Source: Augochlora pura (taxonomy: Eukaryota; Arthropoda; Insecta; Hymenoptera; Halictidae). Taken from it: DNA of 64,000 bases. A model generated the notes under the pieces. The model saw nothing but the letters and a program-made list of their open reading frames with translations. It was not told where the DNA came from and did no database searches. The stretch lies in contig NC_135775.1 in the NCBI RefSeq assembly GCF_028453695.1, positions 434,001-498,000 of the forward strand. Direction: 5' to 3'. A program made the translations under genes and the position numbers. Below are positions 48,818 through 61,597 of the stretch, one piece after another (within the stretch, counting starts at the first letter, position 1; every line of letters begins with the position of its first letter).

Positions 48818-49591
48818 ATAGAGGTAGGCGGATCTTGGAATTAATCTCGATCGTGAAAGAAACAGTGTCGAATTTACGAATTTACGAATTTACGAATTCG
48901 AGGGGGCATTCGCGTTCGTAGCAGTCGAAAGATCGATAAATGAGCCCTGTCAGTGGCAACTTTTTATTTTACGTAAATATCCGCAGTCTAGTTATGATAT
49001 CGCGAACGTTGAACGCGTTGCGACCAGATAATACATAGAATATAGGTATAATAATACGTATTGTATTTTCAAACTTTTCAGAACAGCTCCACGCGACGAA
49101 TGGACAACGTCGACGAAACCGCAACCTAACTTTCAATACTAACACATTCTCAGGATTGAAACGCGGCCTACTAACATCGCAGCTTGAATACCGACGATTT
49201 GTACGATAAAAGATTACCGAAATAAATCTTCTCGTTTATAGAATAATCGTTGTAAAATGGTTTTCCAAGTCCTGTCCAACCTTGAATGTTCAAACTACTC
49301 GGCCTCGCGGAAGTTTGAAATTTATCGGATTTGTGGTGAACTTTCGATAAATCGTTTTACGATTGTCAGCTAATATTCTATTCGGTAGAGACACGTGCCT
49401 TGTTTCGCGGTGATATTCCCCTTCCTTCTTTGAGAATTTATAACTTTCTGCCTCGGAGGTCTCGGATTCTCTACGATTCGTCTTGTCTATGCGAAATTGG
49501 GGAAGATCTTTCGAAGGATTACGTAATCTCTCTTGTATTCCTCAATTAGGCTCGCCAACTAAGATTTCATCGACCATTTCCACGGAAACTT

Positions 49592-49647
49592 GCTCTCTCT
49601 CTCTCTCTCTCTCTCTCTCGCTCGCTCCCTCTATCTCTTTCTCTTTT
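49592..49647. repeat. CT-rich microsatellite
   Basis: (CT)n to 49619, continuing as an interrupted CT/CG tract. Confidence 0.9.
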
Positions 49648-50150
49648 TAACAGTAATATTTATGACGTGTGACGTAAATATTAAATATTGATAGGTGACA
49701 TTCTTTTACCAAAGAATATATACTGTTACAAAGAGTTACGTTGTCTCTATTTATTATCTAAATATTGCATTCCACATTCAAAATTCCCTCCTACCGTCAT
49801 TGGCCGAATGGACCGTATACTATGGTAGTGCTATTGTAGCTATGTTCGCGTAGTTGCGCATCGCCGCGGCGCGCCGTCACGATCTCACGATACTTTCGAT
49901 AGTGCACGAAATCATTTTGAGTTTGAAGTACCGCCGAACGAAGAAATCTCGCGATTTTCCGACTTAACGAACGCGCGTCGTGAATAGTAAACGCAATGTG
50001 AAACGCGAGTAAATGTTAGCGAATCTTGTTTATCTTTTTTCATATCCGGACGACGCGCTTGCAACAAAAATTTCCAAGTTCTCCTTCTACGTAAGCCGAT
50101 ACAGCAACAGGTAACCTTTCGAATTAGATTACTTTAACAGCCGTTGTATA

Positions 50151-50420
50151 GGATGTCCCAAAAGTATGTAATAATCCAGAAATGGAAGGTTCTCGAAGTC
50201 ATTCGACGTAACTTTTTCCTTTACAATAATTATCTCCGAGGCATGACGAATTATTAACGAAAACCAGTGATCAATGTGAGAGGCGGGATTAACTGACGCA
50301 AGATGGCCGATCGAATCACCGGAACTGGGGTGCGTTCGTTCGTTTCTTTAATAACTTGTTAACAATAGCTCGGAGAAAATGTTTCCAAAGGAAAAAGTCG
50401 TTTGAAATCACCTTAGGAAT
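50151..50420. mobile_element. Foldback (palindromic) repeat element remnant
   Basis: The left end reads TATAGGATGTCCCAAAAGTA. The left arm (about 50190-50263) contains AACTTTTTCCTTT, then TCTCCGAG, then TTATTAAC. The right arm (about 50341-50416) carries their reverse complements in reverse order: AATAACTTGTTAAC, CGGAGAAAAT and AAAGGAAAAAGTCG. The loop is about 75 nt. No coding capacity. The right outer terminus is degraded. Confidence 0.65.
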
Positions 50421-53400
50421 TTTCTACGTCTGTCTAGGAGAAACTGCGTAACTAATAAAACGATCGTGGCAAGAAGAACGACGATCACATAAGGTCGTGT
50501 TTATCATTTTTCTGCCAGAACGGTGTGTTTTTATTTGATCCATTCTGCTTCATGAAATCTGCTTTCGATTCGACTATGCAGTCGATTAAATTTCTCTAGA
50601 CGGGGAAGTCCCCGTTTCTGTAACTTGAACGGCATCCTATATCGGGGATTCTCCGACTCATTTTGTGACTGCGCAGCCATTTAAGAGAAGCTGACCCGTT
50701 TATAGCTAGATGGCGACACGTTCTCTGTTTTTAAACTATCGATATCAACCGTTTTAGATCGCTTCAGAATCAGAAATCGTTTATACACACACACACGCAT
50801 ATGCATATAGGTGTACGTGTCGTGTACGTGTCCTGTACAGTCGCGTATCAACATTTTCAAAATTAACTAGTGTTGTCACGTCCCAAGATCATTTTTGTAC
50901 CAACAAAGTTTAGATTTAAAATATTGTTAAAAGGTGAAACTGTTGGTACGAGTCGCACAGAATCGTGAGTAACTGGTTAATCGACGCATCAAATTGCTTA
51001 TAATTTCTATTCTGGAAATGAATAATTAAACAAGTTTCAACGAGGGTGCACTACCATTAAAAATCTGAACCCTGTGCGCTCGAAGTCGTTTCAACCATGA
51101 ATCCCAAATAGTTTTTCTTGTATCGTCAAATGGTCTATTTTAACCATTTCTTTTACATTCGAACAAATTTGGTAAGGTGAGAACGATTTTGGAACACGAC
51201 AAGAAAGCGTTCAAGCGATAGTCTCGTAATCGCTACTCGAGTATAAACAGTTCAATTATAAATGAAGCATCGCGGCGTGGAATTTGCGGTGGTGGGACGG
51301 TCGGGTACCTATCGCGACTGTTGTCGAATCTCGGGTACGTTTCTTTGAAAAACAAACCGCGACGGGACCAAATCGTCGAATATCACGGTAGAAAACGTGC
51401 TCGACGTCGCATCGTACAACTTGGCTAGTTAGACCGAACTGTACCATGCTAACTGGACTCTCCAGTCTCGACGTTCGCCAAGGATGCTGCCCGTTCCCGT
51501 CCCCGTCCCCGATTCGAAAGATACTTTTAATGATCCCGTCTCGCCGTGTCGCCACCGGGATCGAACGGATCCGGGACTAACGAGATCGATCCGTTCGACG
51601 ATCCCACGGGGTTCGCGATTCCTAATAACGAGACTCCTGGAAGAGCACCGGCCTTGGCTGGCGGGTTCGTTGTTCCAACTTTCAACCGACGTTAGATTGC
51701 GCGGCGAGTTCGCATTCGTTTCGCTCCTCACCTGTAGTCGTAATCGACTGAAATCGGCGAATCCGGTCGCGGAGAATCTATCGCTACAGAAAATATAGTT
51801 GGCAGCGTTTTTACCTCGCCGTCTACCTATCGCTTATGAAAATGTTTCGTCGAACATTCGAAGATGTGCAACGAGCAACTTATAAAAGTAAAGAGACCGA
51901 AGTCTAACATTCGTAGCTTATTGTATCTCGAAATACAGACTTTTCATCGTTCCCTTCGCGATAGCGAAGGGTCAAGGTACTCGTTCGCATTGGCCTCGAT
52001 CGAGGCTATCGTTTGCCGAGGTTCTCCGCGTGTGTGGCTCGGTTGTAGGCTAGACGCGTTAGGCGCATTAGCGCATTAGGTGGATCGTCATCGGCCCGCC
52101 GGAAGCCGGGCTCAGCAAAAACGAAAGGAGTGTTCCAAGCCGTTCGCTCGATGGGATGCCAACGGAGCGTCCTATTCGTCCAACCGAGACTCACCCCCTG
52201 AGAGCTATCCCCTGTTTTTCCGCTGCAATCTGTTTTCCCGGTGAAGCGAAAACTATTTTTTCTTACGGTTCAGCGCGCGCCGTCGAAGAAAACCTTGAAA
52301 CTAGGATCCAACAACTCTTCTTTTTGCGCGAGAGAGCCAGGGTGGGAAAGTTCGCGGAGGGTCAGCCTTCTTCTGCTACCACTTTTCGTCGAGCCGGCAA
52401 TAAGGCGATCACATAATAATCTGTGCTTTGGTTTGCGATCCGGAACTATCGATCCATCGGCAGATTACTTTGAACAGTGACCACTTTGAACCCTTATCGC
52501 TGGACCGCTCTAACCTCTCGCGGTGCCCCGTTCCCCTGACTCGTTCGACCATCGCACGAGCCTCCTGCAAACGTGTTCGCGAGTTTCTCGCACCAAACAA
52601 CAACGCTGAACGCTTATTATTGCTTCTGCGTTTCGGGGGCAGAGCCGATCGGCCGAAAGACCACTGCCGCGGCGCGGCACGGCGCGCCGCGCCGGTCAAA
52701 CGGTGGCAAACAAATGCCGCAAGAAAGGCGGGGTGGTCTACGGCAGGAGAAGCGAAAGCAGCAGTCGAAGGATATGCCGCGCTGGATCTAGTCAGGCTGA
52801 CTGGAGCATGTACCTCGCGCGCGCGCGCGAGAGAGAGAGACTAAACGAGGCGGGGACCGGGGAGAGGAGGCGAGACAGAGAAGAGTAGCGGAGGGTGGGT
52901 GGGAGTGGTGGACGGGGATGTCGTCGTCGCGTCGGTGTAGGAAGAGGGTGGACGAGTAGTTGAGAACGCATGCGCTTGCTCGCGCGTTGGAAGGGGTGCT
53001 CTTTCGGCGGGAGAAAGACGGAGAGAGCGAGTACCGGCTGTAGAGGGTGTCGTAGGGGCTGCCAGACGAAGATCCGTCGCGAAGGTGGAGAGAGACCGAG
53101 GGAACGAGTAAAGAAAAAGCGAGACCGCGACAGGGATCGTCGCTAGACCGATAAAGACGCGACCCGAGCCCGTGGAGCTAAACGAAGCTGGACTGAGCTG
53201 GACGGAGGGAGACCGAGTGGGAGAAAGAGAGAGAGAGGGGGAGAGCGGGAGGGATGGTGGTGGTAACAGCGGGAGGAGGATAGAGCAGGCGAGGTCTGCC
53301 TTGTTTAGCCAGCTCGAGAGAGACTCCGACTCCGACTCCGACTCCGGTCTGTCTCCCACCCAGCAGCTCTCCTCTTGCTCGCTCGTGTTCTCTCTCTCCT

Positions 53401-53520
53401 ACTCTCCTGTTTCAGTGTTCGTTCGAACACGGCCCGGTACGGTTCTGTCGCCCCGTGCGAGGCAAGGATCCTCTTCGTGATGGGAGCTCGCTGCTGCCGC
53501 GGTGGTGTCGGCGGCTGCCC

Positions 53521-53547
53521 CCGATAGCCGATAGCCGATAGCCGATT
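53521..53547. repeat. 7-bp tandem repeat (CCGATAG)n
   Basis: Four copies of a 7-bp unit in the presumed Calx 5' UTR/promoter region, followed by imperfect AGACAGT repeats. Confidence 0.8.
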
Positions 53548-53630
53548 GCTAGACAGTAGACAGTAGACAGCCAGTGCCACGCCGATGTCGCTGGCCTCGA
53601 CAGGGTGACACGCGCTCGTTCGTTCGTTCG

Positions 53631-53730
53631 NNNNNNNNNNNNNNNNNNNNNNNNNNNNNNNNNNNNNNNNNNNNNNNNNNNNNNNNNNNNNNNNNNNNNN
53701 NNNNNNNNNNNNNNNNNNNNNNNNNNNNNN
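53631..53730. other. Assembly gap of 100 N before the Calx start
   Basis: Exactly 100 N, flanked by a GTTC repeat on the left and (GA)n at 53731-53770 on the right. True length unknown. It falls about 175 nt before the Calx ATG, so part of the 5' UTR or promoter may be missing. Confidence 0.97.

Positions 53731-53770
<40 letters not shown>
53731..53770. repeat. (GA)n microsatellite
   Basis: Pure GA run directly after the N gap. The Glu-Arg frames across it are artefacts. Confidence 0.95.
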
Positions 53771-53773
<3 letters not shown>

Positions 53774-53905
53774 TGCGTGCGCCGGGGTTGGTTCGTAGAG
53801 GTGCGACAGTCGATGGGGAAGAAGCGGTGCCGCTAAAGGAGGATCCGCGAAGGAGCGAGCAAGCAAGCAAGCACAATTCGGCTCGGCGTCGCCGAAGGAG
53901 GAAAA

Positions 53906-56900
53906 ATGTCCGGCAACTACACGGCCCGCTGCGAGCCCGGCCTGGTCGTGCCGCTGTGGGGCCCGGACGACAATCTGTATCTGTCGGACGTGATAATCCG
54001 GGGTTCGGTGTACTTTCTGCTGCTGCTGTACCTGTTCATCGGCGTGTCGATCATCAGCGACCGGTTCATGGCGGCGATCGAGGTGATCACGTCGAAGGAG
54101 AAGGAGCTGGTGGTGCGCCGGCAGGGCAAGGAACCGCAGATCGTGGTGGTCCGGGTGTGGAACGAGACGGTCGCGAACTTGACGCTGATGGCGCTCGGCA
54201 GCAGCGCGCCCGAGATCCTGCTGTCGATCATCGAGATTTGGGCGAAGAACTTCCAGGCGGGCGAGCTCGGGCCCGGGACCATCGTCGGCTCGGCCGCCTA
54301 CAACCTGTTCGTGATCATCTCGTTGTGCGTGTTCGTGATCCCGAACGGCGAGACCAGGAAGATCAAGCACCTGCGGGTGTTCTTCGTAACCGCGACATGG
54401 AGCATCTTCGCCTACGTCTGGCTCTACCTGATCCTCGCCGTCTCGAGTCCCGGGGTCCTCGAGGTCTGGGAGGGCGTGTTGACCTTCTCGTTCTTCCCGG
54501 CGACCGTGCTGACCGCGTACGTGGCCGACAGGCGGCTGCTGATCTACAAGTACCTGCACAAGGGCTACCGGATGAACAAGCGGGGCGTGATCGTGCAGGC
54601 CGAGGCCGGCGACTCCGACGGCGGGGTGGAGCTCGAGATCAAGCCGCAGCAGGACGGCTTCCACAACATGATGGACGGCGACTCGGCCGAGGCCAAGGAG
54701 TTCGAGCAGACCCGCCGCGACTACATCAAGACCCTGAGGGCGCTGCGCAAGAAGTTCCCGACGCAGCCGCTCGAGCAGCTAGAGGTGATGGCCCACGAGG
54801 AGGTCCTCGGTAAGGGCCCGAAGAGCAGGGCGTTCTACAGGGTCCAGGCCACCAGGAAGATGGTCGGCGCCGGGAACCTCAGCAAGAAGATCAGCGAGCG
54901 GGCGCAGAGCGACCTCAGCGAGGTGAAGGCCGAGCTGCAGCGACAGGAGGCCGAGAGCATCGACATCGAGAACGTGAACGCCATGAGGATCTTCTTCGAG
55001 CCGGGGCACTACACCGTCATGGAGAACGTCGGCACGTTCGAGGTCGGCGTCACCAGAGCCGGCGGGGACCTCTCCAAGGCGTGCTCCGTCGATTACTGCA
55101 CCGAGGACGGCTCGGCCGAGGCCGGCTCCGACTACATCAGCGCCAAGGGCACTCTCACCTTCGACCCCGGCGAAACCAAGAAGACCATCAAGCTCTCCGT
55201 CATCGACGACGAGCTATTCGAAGAGGACGAGCACTTTTACGTCAGGTGAAAAATCACGCCACTTCGCTTCGCCAAATCTTGCATCCGCACCTTCGTCTCG
55301 TTTCTTTTTTTGTCCGCTTCTTTCTCTCCTCGCTCCTCCTATTCATTTTCGCGATCAAGATCCATTGGAAGGATATAGCTAGATTCAGAGTTTAGGGATT
55401 CTACATTTCTCGGACCAATCTTGCTATTCGTTTCGTGTTCCACACGTATTTAGAAAACCAAACAGGACGAAGGGAGTTCATTAATATGTTCTTTCGACAA
55501 TGCGATGCTGTAAATCTCGCGGACATTAGCTAAACCGAATGGAAGGCTAGAATTTCTGTTGTTGAATAATTACTCTGGTTCCGGAGGGAAAGAAACGGGA
55601 ACCTCGATCGCGCTGCTTGGTCAGCCGAAACAATCGATTGCTACGGAAGCAAAGACAAAGACAAAGAGTCCGTTCGCTCGGTTTCCGCGTGTAGCAGTCG
55701 GAGATCCGCGTTTCATTTGGATCAACAAAAGTAGCTTCCGTTTGAAATTTTCCGAGATGATCCATCTATCCCCCCCCCCTCCCGCCCCCTCCCGCTGCCG
55801 GCCCTGTTAACTCCATGCCAACAAGCATCTCATTCCGGAAGGCTCGGAGCCGACTAATTGCGACGAAGCGAGCTATCGGATCTGCCCGATTCGCCGGCAA
55901 ACTTTGCCAGGCGCCGCATCGTGCCGTCAAACTCAAACGAAGCGACGCGAACTAGCCTAACCGATGCGCGCAGACGATGGCGGCCCATCGGTCCGACTCG
56001 ACTCGATCCGGCGTTCGTCTTGCGACGCAAACAGGAATCGGCGATCGACGAATAGCCTTCTACGAGTCGTTTCATCGGACCGAACCTAGGTCCAACCAAC
56101 GATCGTTTCCAAACAATTTTTAATTAACTGTTGCCGTTTCCCTATACATCTTCCCTCGCGGCTCGTGTTGCTCGTGAAACAATTCTCGTAGAAGGCCGAA
56201 CCTCGAGGATTTTTGGAAAATCGGAGAAATCGATTTTCTCGAGGTTCTAAACCAGAATAAGCTCGCGTAACTCGATTTTACGGCGTCATCGTTGCGTAGC
56301 CGACGCTGCAATCGCTCGACCACGATATTCCCTCGGCTAGGAGGGTTCTCCGTGTGCCAGTGCCGGCTGGGGAAGCCCGAGTGCCAAATTCGATTCGGTG
56401 ACCGCCCCCGGGGACGCTGACCGACGCACGCCGGCGTTCGCCGACGCTCGCCGACGCTCGCCGACGCTCGCCGACGCTCGCCGACGCTGACCGGCACACG
56501 CCGATTTTATATGATGCTTTGCACGATTCTTCCGTAGACCGGCTCTCGTCCCTTTTGCCTCGTTTCAGTCTTTGCCACCAAAGCTGTCCAACGTCTTGTC
56601 GAAATATTGCCGAAAATTATCGCGGTTCCGCTTCGAATTAGTCTGCTCGTACGCAGAGATTCGACGGTACAGCGAGCGAATTGACCGGCAAACCATTTTC
56701 GTGGCAAGCGCTTCTCTGCTCGTCAACGACTCCGATCATCCTACAAGCGCTTCCGAACGATCCTCTTTCTTTCTTTACTTATGTCCGCTGCAAGCAGATA
56801 TTGTTCTTCCCGACCTCGACCGACTTCTCTCTGTGCTCCCTCTCTCTCTCTCTCTTTTTTTTTCCAGCCTTCGCGAAACAGCGTTTTTCGCGAGGGTCCA

Positions 56901-59410
56901 ATCCGTTTCGCGAAACAATGAAACATATCGCGCTCAGATCTCCCCGCCACCCTTTTCTCATCGGCCTCGGTCGCTTTTCGCTTTTCGCTTCCGCTTCTCT
57001 CATTTCCCATTTCGCATTTCACTTTTTTACGCGCGTTCCAATTGCCGGCCGACTCGGCCGCGTTTCAAGGTCCGCGTCTTCGACGGAAGCGAACGACTCG
57101 AACATTTGCGCGAACCCGGAAACTGTCGGCTGCTGCTTCCGCGCGAGTTTTCTGCGGCATCTTGTCGCGGAAATGGTATGAAACGATTCGTACCGACTCG
57201 CAAATACGTCCGCTCTTCGAGCCTGATTTTTCTCGATTTTCTCAGAAGGTTTGCAAAAACATTCGTACCGACGAAAATACCGGGGAAAGTGAGACTTTGA
57301 TCGTATCCGTCGATGGCTACGTTACTAGTTCATGATTCCGGAGACCTCTTTTATTTTCAAACGATATCAATCGTTCGCCAGCTTCGAGCTTCGAGTTGGG
57401 TCCTCGGCAATTTTCAATTTCGAGAAATCGGCACTCGGCTGTGCTGGAGTTCTCGTACTTCGTGCAGGGGGTCCTGTCTCGCGAGACAACCTCGGAACAA
57501 TCTTCAATACGGCCACACGCTAAAAAGCTAGACTTAAACGGGACATTCTGTATAACCCGATAGACTAACCAACAACCTTGTTCCGACTAATTGTTCGATT
57601 AATTTCGATATCGGAAAATCAGCCGACAAAAGTATGAACTTTCAGCTTGTTGATAACCATACGCTGTTCATAACGATTATATGCTAACGAGAGTACATAT
57701 TTCGCGCGAGCAGATCCATAACGAAGACTAACACGCACTTGAACCATATCATATAATCCATTATACTGCGTTTACCTCGAACGATTCATTAAAGTTTTAT
57801 TTAAATTAGAATTCATACAGAAATTAACGAGGAGCAAACGAAGCGAGTGCACCGACAAGGCCAAATATTTAGCGGTCCTTTCAATCGATTATCGTCGTTG
57901 TTCGAAAAATTCTTTGCTGTATAAAAGTTTTTAACCTTCTAGAGAAATCGATGCTTCGTCGCACCACTTTTAAATATGAAACATCTTTTTACGAAGACCG
58001 TTCCTTAGAAGACACGCTCCTTTCACACGTTATTTTATGCCGATTCGAACCGCGAATAGGAAAATTGGATTCTGGCTAGGGCCGAGACGAATTCCGAGGC
58101 ATATTATACCATAAGTTTAATCCTTGGAACAACGTTGAAATAGTTTCAGCCAAGGAGAGGGAATTCTCGGAGCACCGCGCATCAAGGTAGGCTGTTTTCA
58201 GCCTGTCGCGTCGCGCAGAGGCTTTAGGAAATCTTTCTCGATAATTATCGTTGGTTGTAGATATTACCGTGGTAGCATCCTCGATTCCCATTGAGGAAAG
58301 AGGTCAGGCCGACTCGGTTCCGCGGCGCAAACAGGAAGCGGATTCGATTCGAACCGGACCGAGAACCGAGAACCGAGACTTCTGAGGGCCGTCGCGACGC
58401 GGCGTTCGCCGTTCGCCGTTCGCCGTTCGCCGTTCGCCGTTTAACCGGCTCGCTGCGATAATAAATTGATAATCGTCGGGGAGAGGTTGTCTCTCAATTA
58501 GCTTGGGCCGGATGACGCCGAGCCGAGCCGCGCGCAATTTCATTACCGAACAAACTCGTCGCACAAAGGGACAAGCCACTTATTCGCGGCTCCGTCGACG
58601 CCGAACGACTACGGCGACGAGCGACGAGCGACGCGCGCGTCAGGGACACGCCAATTGCCGTAGATTGATCCTCCATCGAGTGCATTCGATCCTAATCGAA
58701 AAACACGGGGTCGATATCGAACTTGAAACGACCGTTTATCCCCCTCGCGATCTAATCCGATCCGTCATTTCGGAGAACCCGGTTCCAGTACGGCGCGACC
58801 TCGTTGCTCGTGCCGTTTAAACTCCGTTTCAACCGCGCAACCAGCAATCTGGCTTTTAAATGACAGACAATGTTTCGACCAGTTTCTTTGCGAGCGCATT
58901 CGAGGGTGGTTCGTTTCTGTGCTTGCGCAAAGGTATAAAGGTGTAAAGGTATAAGGGTATTCGTCCGTAAAACGATTTAGTAACGCGACGAACCATCGAC
59001 GCCAAAAAGTCAGCGGAAACGAACCGTCTCGAACATCATTTGTTTTTTCCAAAGAAAAGTGTATCCGCCAGGAGGAACATCGTAGACAGTCGGTCGATTT
59101 CAGTGGCAAACGAATTGACGAAACATCTTGTTCGCAGGTTGAGCAACGCGACGCAGCCGGCCATGCTGGTTTCGCCGAGCCTGGCGACAGTGATGATCCT
59201 CGACGACGACCACAGCGGCGTGTTCGGGTTCCCCGAGAGGGACGTGGAGTTGGTGGAAAGCGTGGGACAGTTTCCTCTGCGAGTAGTGAGGTACAGCGGA
59301 GCCAGGGGACGAGTGGTCGTCCCGTATCGCACCGTCGAAGGAACAGCGAAGCCTGGCAAACAGTATCTGCACACCGAGGGCTCGCTCACCTTCGAGGACA
59401 ACCAGACCGA
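53906..59410 (+). CDS. Calx: Na+/Ca2+ exchanger Calx (5' part; continues beyond the window)
   Basis: Two in-phase coding exons are visible: 53906-55245 and 59138-59410. They encode about 537 residues, roughly the first half of an NCX protein. The N-terminal membrane part holds the alpha-1 ion-binding repeat (NETVANLTLMALGSSAPEIL) and further helices (VFFVTATWSIFAYVWLYLIL). The basic XIP-like autoregulatory segment follows (RRLLIYKYLHKGYRMNKRG). Calx-beta domain 1 carries acidic Ca2+ ligands in CTEDGSAEAGSDY, DDELFEEDEHF and MILDDDHSG. Calx-beta domain 2 begins at VFGFPERDVELVESVGQFPL. A 3.9 kb intron interrupts domain 1 after HFYVR. The exchanger extrudes Ca2+ across the plasma membrane; fly Calx is inhibited by cytosolic Ca2+ acting on domain 1. 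I chose the ATG because it opens a normal NCX N-terminus (CEPGLVVPLWGPDDN). The second Calx-beta domain, alpha-2 repeat and stop lie downstream. Confidence 0.95.
56421..56490. repeat. 10-bp tandem repeat (CCGACGCTCG)n
   Basis: About six to seven copies, five of them perfect, in a Calx intron. Composed entirely of CpG-rich units. Confidence 0.9.
58402..58441. repeat. 7-bp tandem repeat (GTTCGCC)n
   Basis: Five perfect copies plus partial ends, in a Calx intron. Confidence 0.9.
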
Positions 59411-61564
59411 GTAAGTCGGAACTCTTTTAGACTATTTTACAGAACACGTTTAGTCACCGAATTCGTGGGGACCCCTCGAATTCGAGTCGAACGAGATCTT
59501 GGGACGCCCCCCCCGAGTTTCCCGCGTTCGCGGACGATACGAGATCGTGAATTTCTGAAAGTTCAGTCGAGGGAAGTTTTCACGCAACGAAGACCGTGGG
59601 GCCGGTCGGGATTTATCGGCGACCTTAATTGGTTTCTTAGCTGCTAACGCCGCTTCCTAAAGAGCTTTGGATTAGGTAATTCGGCTCGCCGATCACCACC
59701 GATGCCTGCCTGCCTGCCCGCTCGTAGAGCATAGTTTCTCGTTCGCGTTCATCCTGCCGCAATTTCGCCAAGTTTCGAGGTTGCCTTACCGATCGGCCCA
59801 TCTCGCGAGAACCTTCGTCGGTTTCATTCGTTTTGTCTTGTTCGTTGTACGTCCAGTTCGATTTTCTGTGCACGCGTTCCGTGCAAAACGATAGGAGAAA
59901 ATTGGGTAGCAATTTTCCTACCATTTGTGTGGGAATTTTAGGGGACCGTTTATTTCAACGAATCCAACGTTATTTGTTAACAAACGGGCTGGAAGTTTTT
60001 CCTATACATAATACTGTAAAGAACCGGTGAAACAATCCACACGGTCATTGGGTGCGCGTGAAACTGCCGCGACGCGGTTCATCGGATTACGTAGGACGCA
60101 TACGCGAAAGCGCGATCTAGATTCTCTATCGAAGCGGAAGGGGAGTCGTCGATGGGACAGCGGGTTTTCGGACAGCGATTTTGCGATCCTTATCTATTTC
60201 GAAGACGTCGAGCACAGTTCCGTTGCTGCCGTTTCTATTATAATTGCAACGCGAGACCGCAGGAAATTCTAGGACAATGATTGTCAACGCTGACCCGATG
60301 CTTGCCAACATTGTAACGCTAAACAATTATTCGAACGGGGTTGCGTCGCAACATTTCCGAGCAGGGGTGTAGCGCGCCGTCCCCGGATAAATAAAACGAG
60401 ACGACCAAAGTCCACGGAACCGCTCCGCGGCAATGAGAATCCAGATAGTAAACAAGGAAGTATCGAAAATTTGGCGAAGCTCCAGGCTACCCAAATAGCG
60501 AGCACACGCGTCGCTACGCAATCACCTGGCACGGTTCAAGAAATTGGAAGCGGTATCTATCGATGTCATTGCCTTCTCTTCACAACTCGTGCCAACAATT
60601 ACGCTTTTAACCATGTTTTTTAAATCCTGACTTTCTTTGCGTCAAAACTATTTTGATACCCAGAAACCCATTCGAAGGTTTAATCGAAATCCTTGAATTA
60701 GTAACGGTAGTCGTGGATTTTTGCCAGATAGAAGATAACCGAGCGAATTACGTGTAGCGAAGTAAGACCTTTCCAGCTGGGGAACAATTCCTTTACGATA
60801 TTAACAATTTGTTCAGAGTGTGTACGTGGAACATCTTTGTATAGCCTATAGCCTTTAAAAAGATATTAGTGGTTTTAAGGGAACGCGATTCTTCGCGTTC
60901 CCTTTTTTAAATGAAAATCTCCGTAACGCCGGGACAGAGTTACGTAACTGATTAGAGAACGTTTCAGGCACACCCTTACGTAATCGGAAATTGCCATAGA
61001 AAATCGATGCTGTATTTGGCGCATCGATTATCTATCTAGTTCCAGTTCCGCCAATCGACGAGACCCGATTATGCATAAATTTTGTATCTATGTTATGACA
61101 CGGATATTGTCAATTTTCCGGAAGGCAGTACATCGTTAAAATAGGTGCCTGTAATTACGTTTGCAGACAAGGGGTTGGTTTAACGATCGGCCGGGCCGAA
61201 CAATAATTTCAAATGCAGCCACCCAACAGCTCGCGCGCGATGCAGCCAGCAGATGCGCGATTCCGAAAAGCAGCTTCGTTGCCAGAGATAAATATAACCT
61301 ACTAGGGAGGTTAAGTAATTTCGGATCAGTTAAAAATTTAATGGCCACCACGAGAACCGTTCCCCTTTGCTCTTCGCTTCGTTACAGTTTCCATAAACCA
61401 TTTGTCGTTTGCGGAATGGGAAGATCGCCTAACTAAAATAATCACAGCGTTAAAGAGAAGAAGACTCTCCTAATAGAGATTAGATTATCGAGACGATCGG
61501 TATTATAAAATTATTTCCTTTTTTTGGAGAAACTCGCGGAACGATGAGACCGCAGAGTCTAATG

Positions 61565-61597
61565 TCGCAAATGTAGCAAATGTAGCAAATGTAGCAG
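61565..61597. repeat. 9-bp tandem repeat (GCAAATGTA)n
   Basis: Three perfect copies and a partial fourth within the Calx intron. Confidence 0.85.

Larger units (their letters stand above)
48818..53905. other. Intergenic region and 5' UTR/promoter side of Calx
   Basis: No supported gene over 5 kb. It contains a 9-bp GAATTTACG repeat (48869-48899), a CT microsatellite (49592-49647), a foldback repeat (50151-50420), CpG-rich DNA from about 52.4 kb, purine microsatellites and a 100-N gap. The Calx transcription start and 5' UTR probably lie in the last 1.5 kb, partly inside the gap. Confidence 0.5.
55246..59137 (+). other. 3.9 kb Calx intron inside Calx-beta domain 1
   Basis: No exon recognised. 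It holds a 10-bp array (56421-56490), a 7-bp array (58402-58441), a CT run near 56840 and a transposon-end-like string near 57538-57555. Stop-poor frames such as 56572-57300 have no domain and are not called. Confidence 0.7.

Noticed and set aside
53549..54664. 371-codon minus-strand frame and a 402-codon plus-strand frame (53605-54813) across the N gap
   Set aside because: Both overlap the first Calx exon in other frames and run through the gap and GA repeat. Neither has a domain.
56421..56490. Regular CCGACGCTCG repeats resembling a CRISPR-like array
   Set aside because: The units are directly adjacent with no unique spacers, so this is a tandem minisatellite in eukaryotic DNA.
56572..57300. 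242-codon plus-strand frame in the Calx intron
   Set aside because: It includes a CT microsatellite, lacks domains, and lies inside a well-defined intron.
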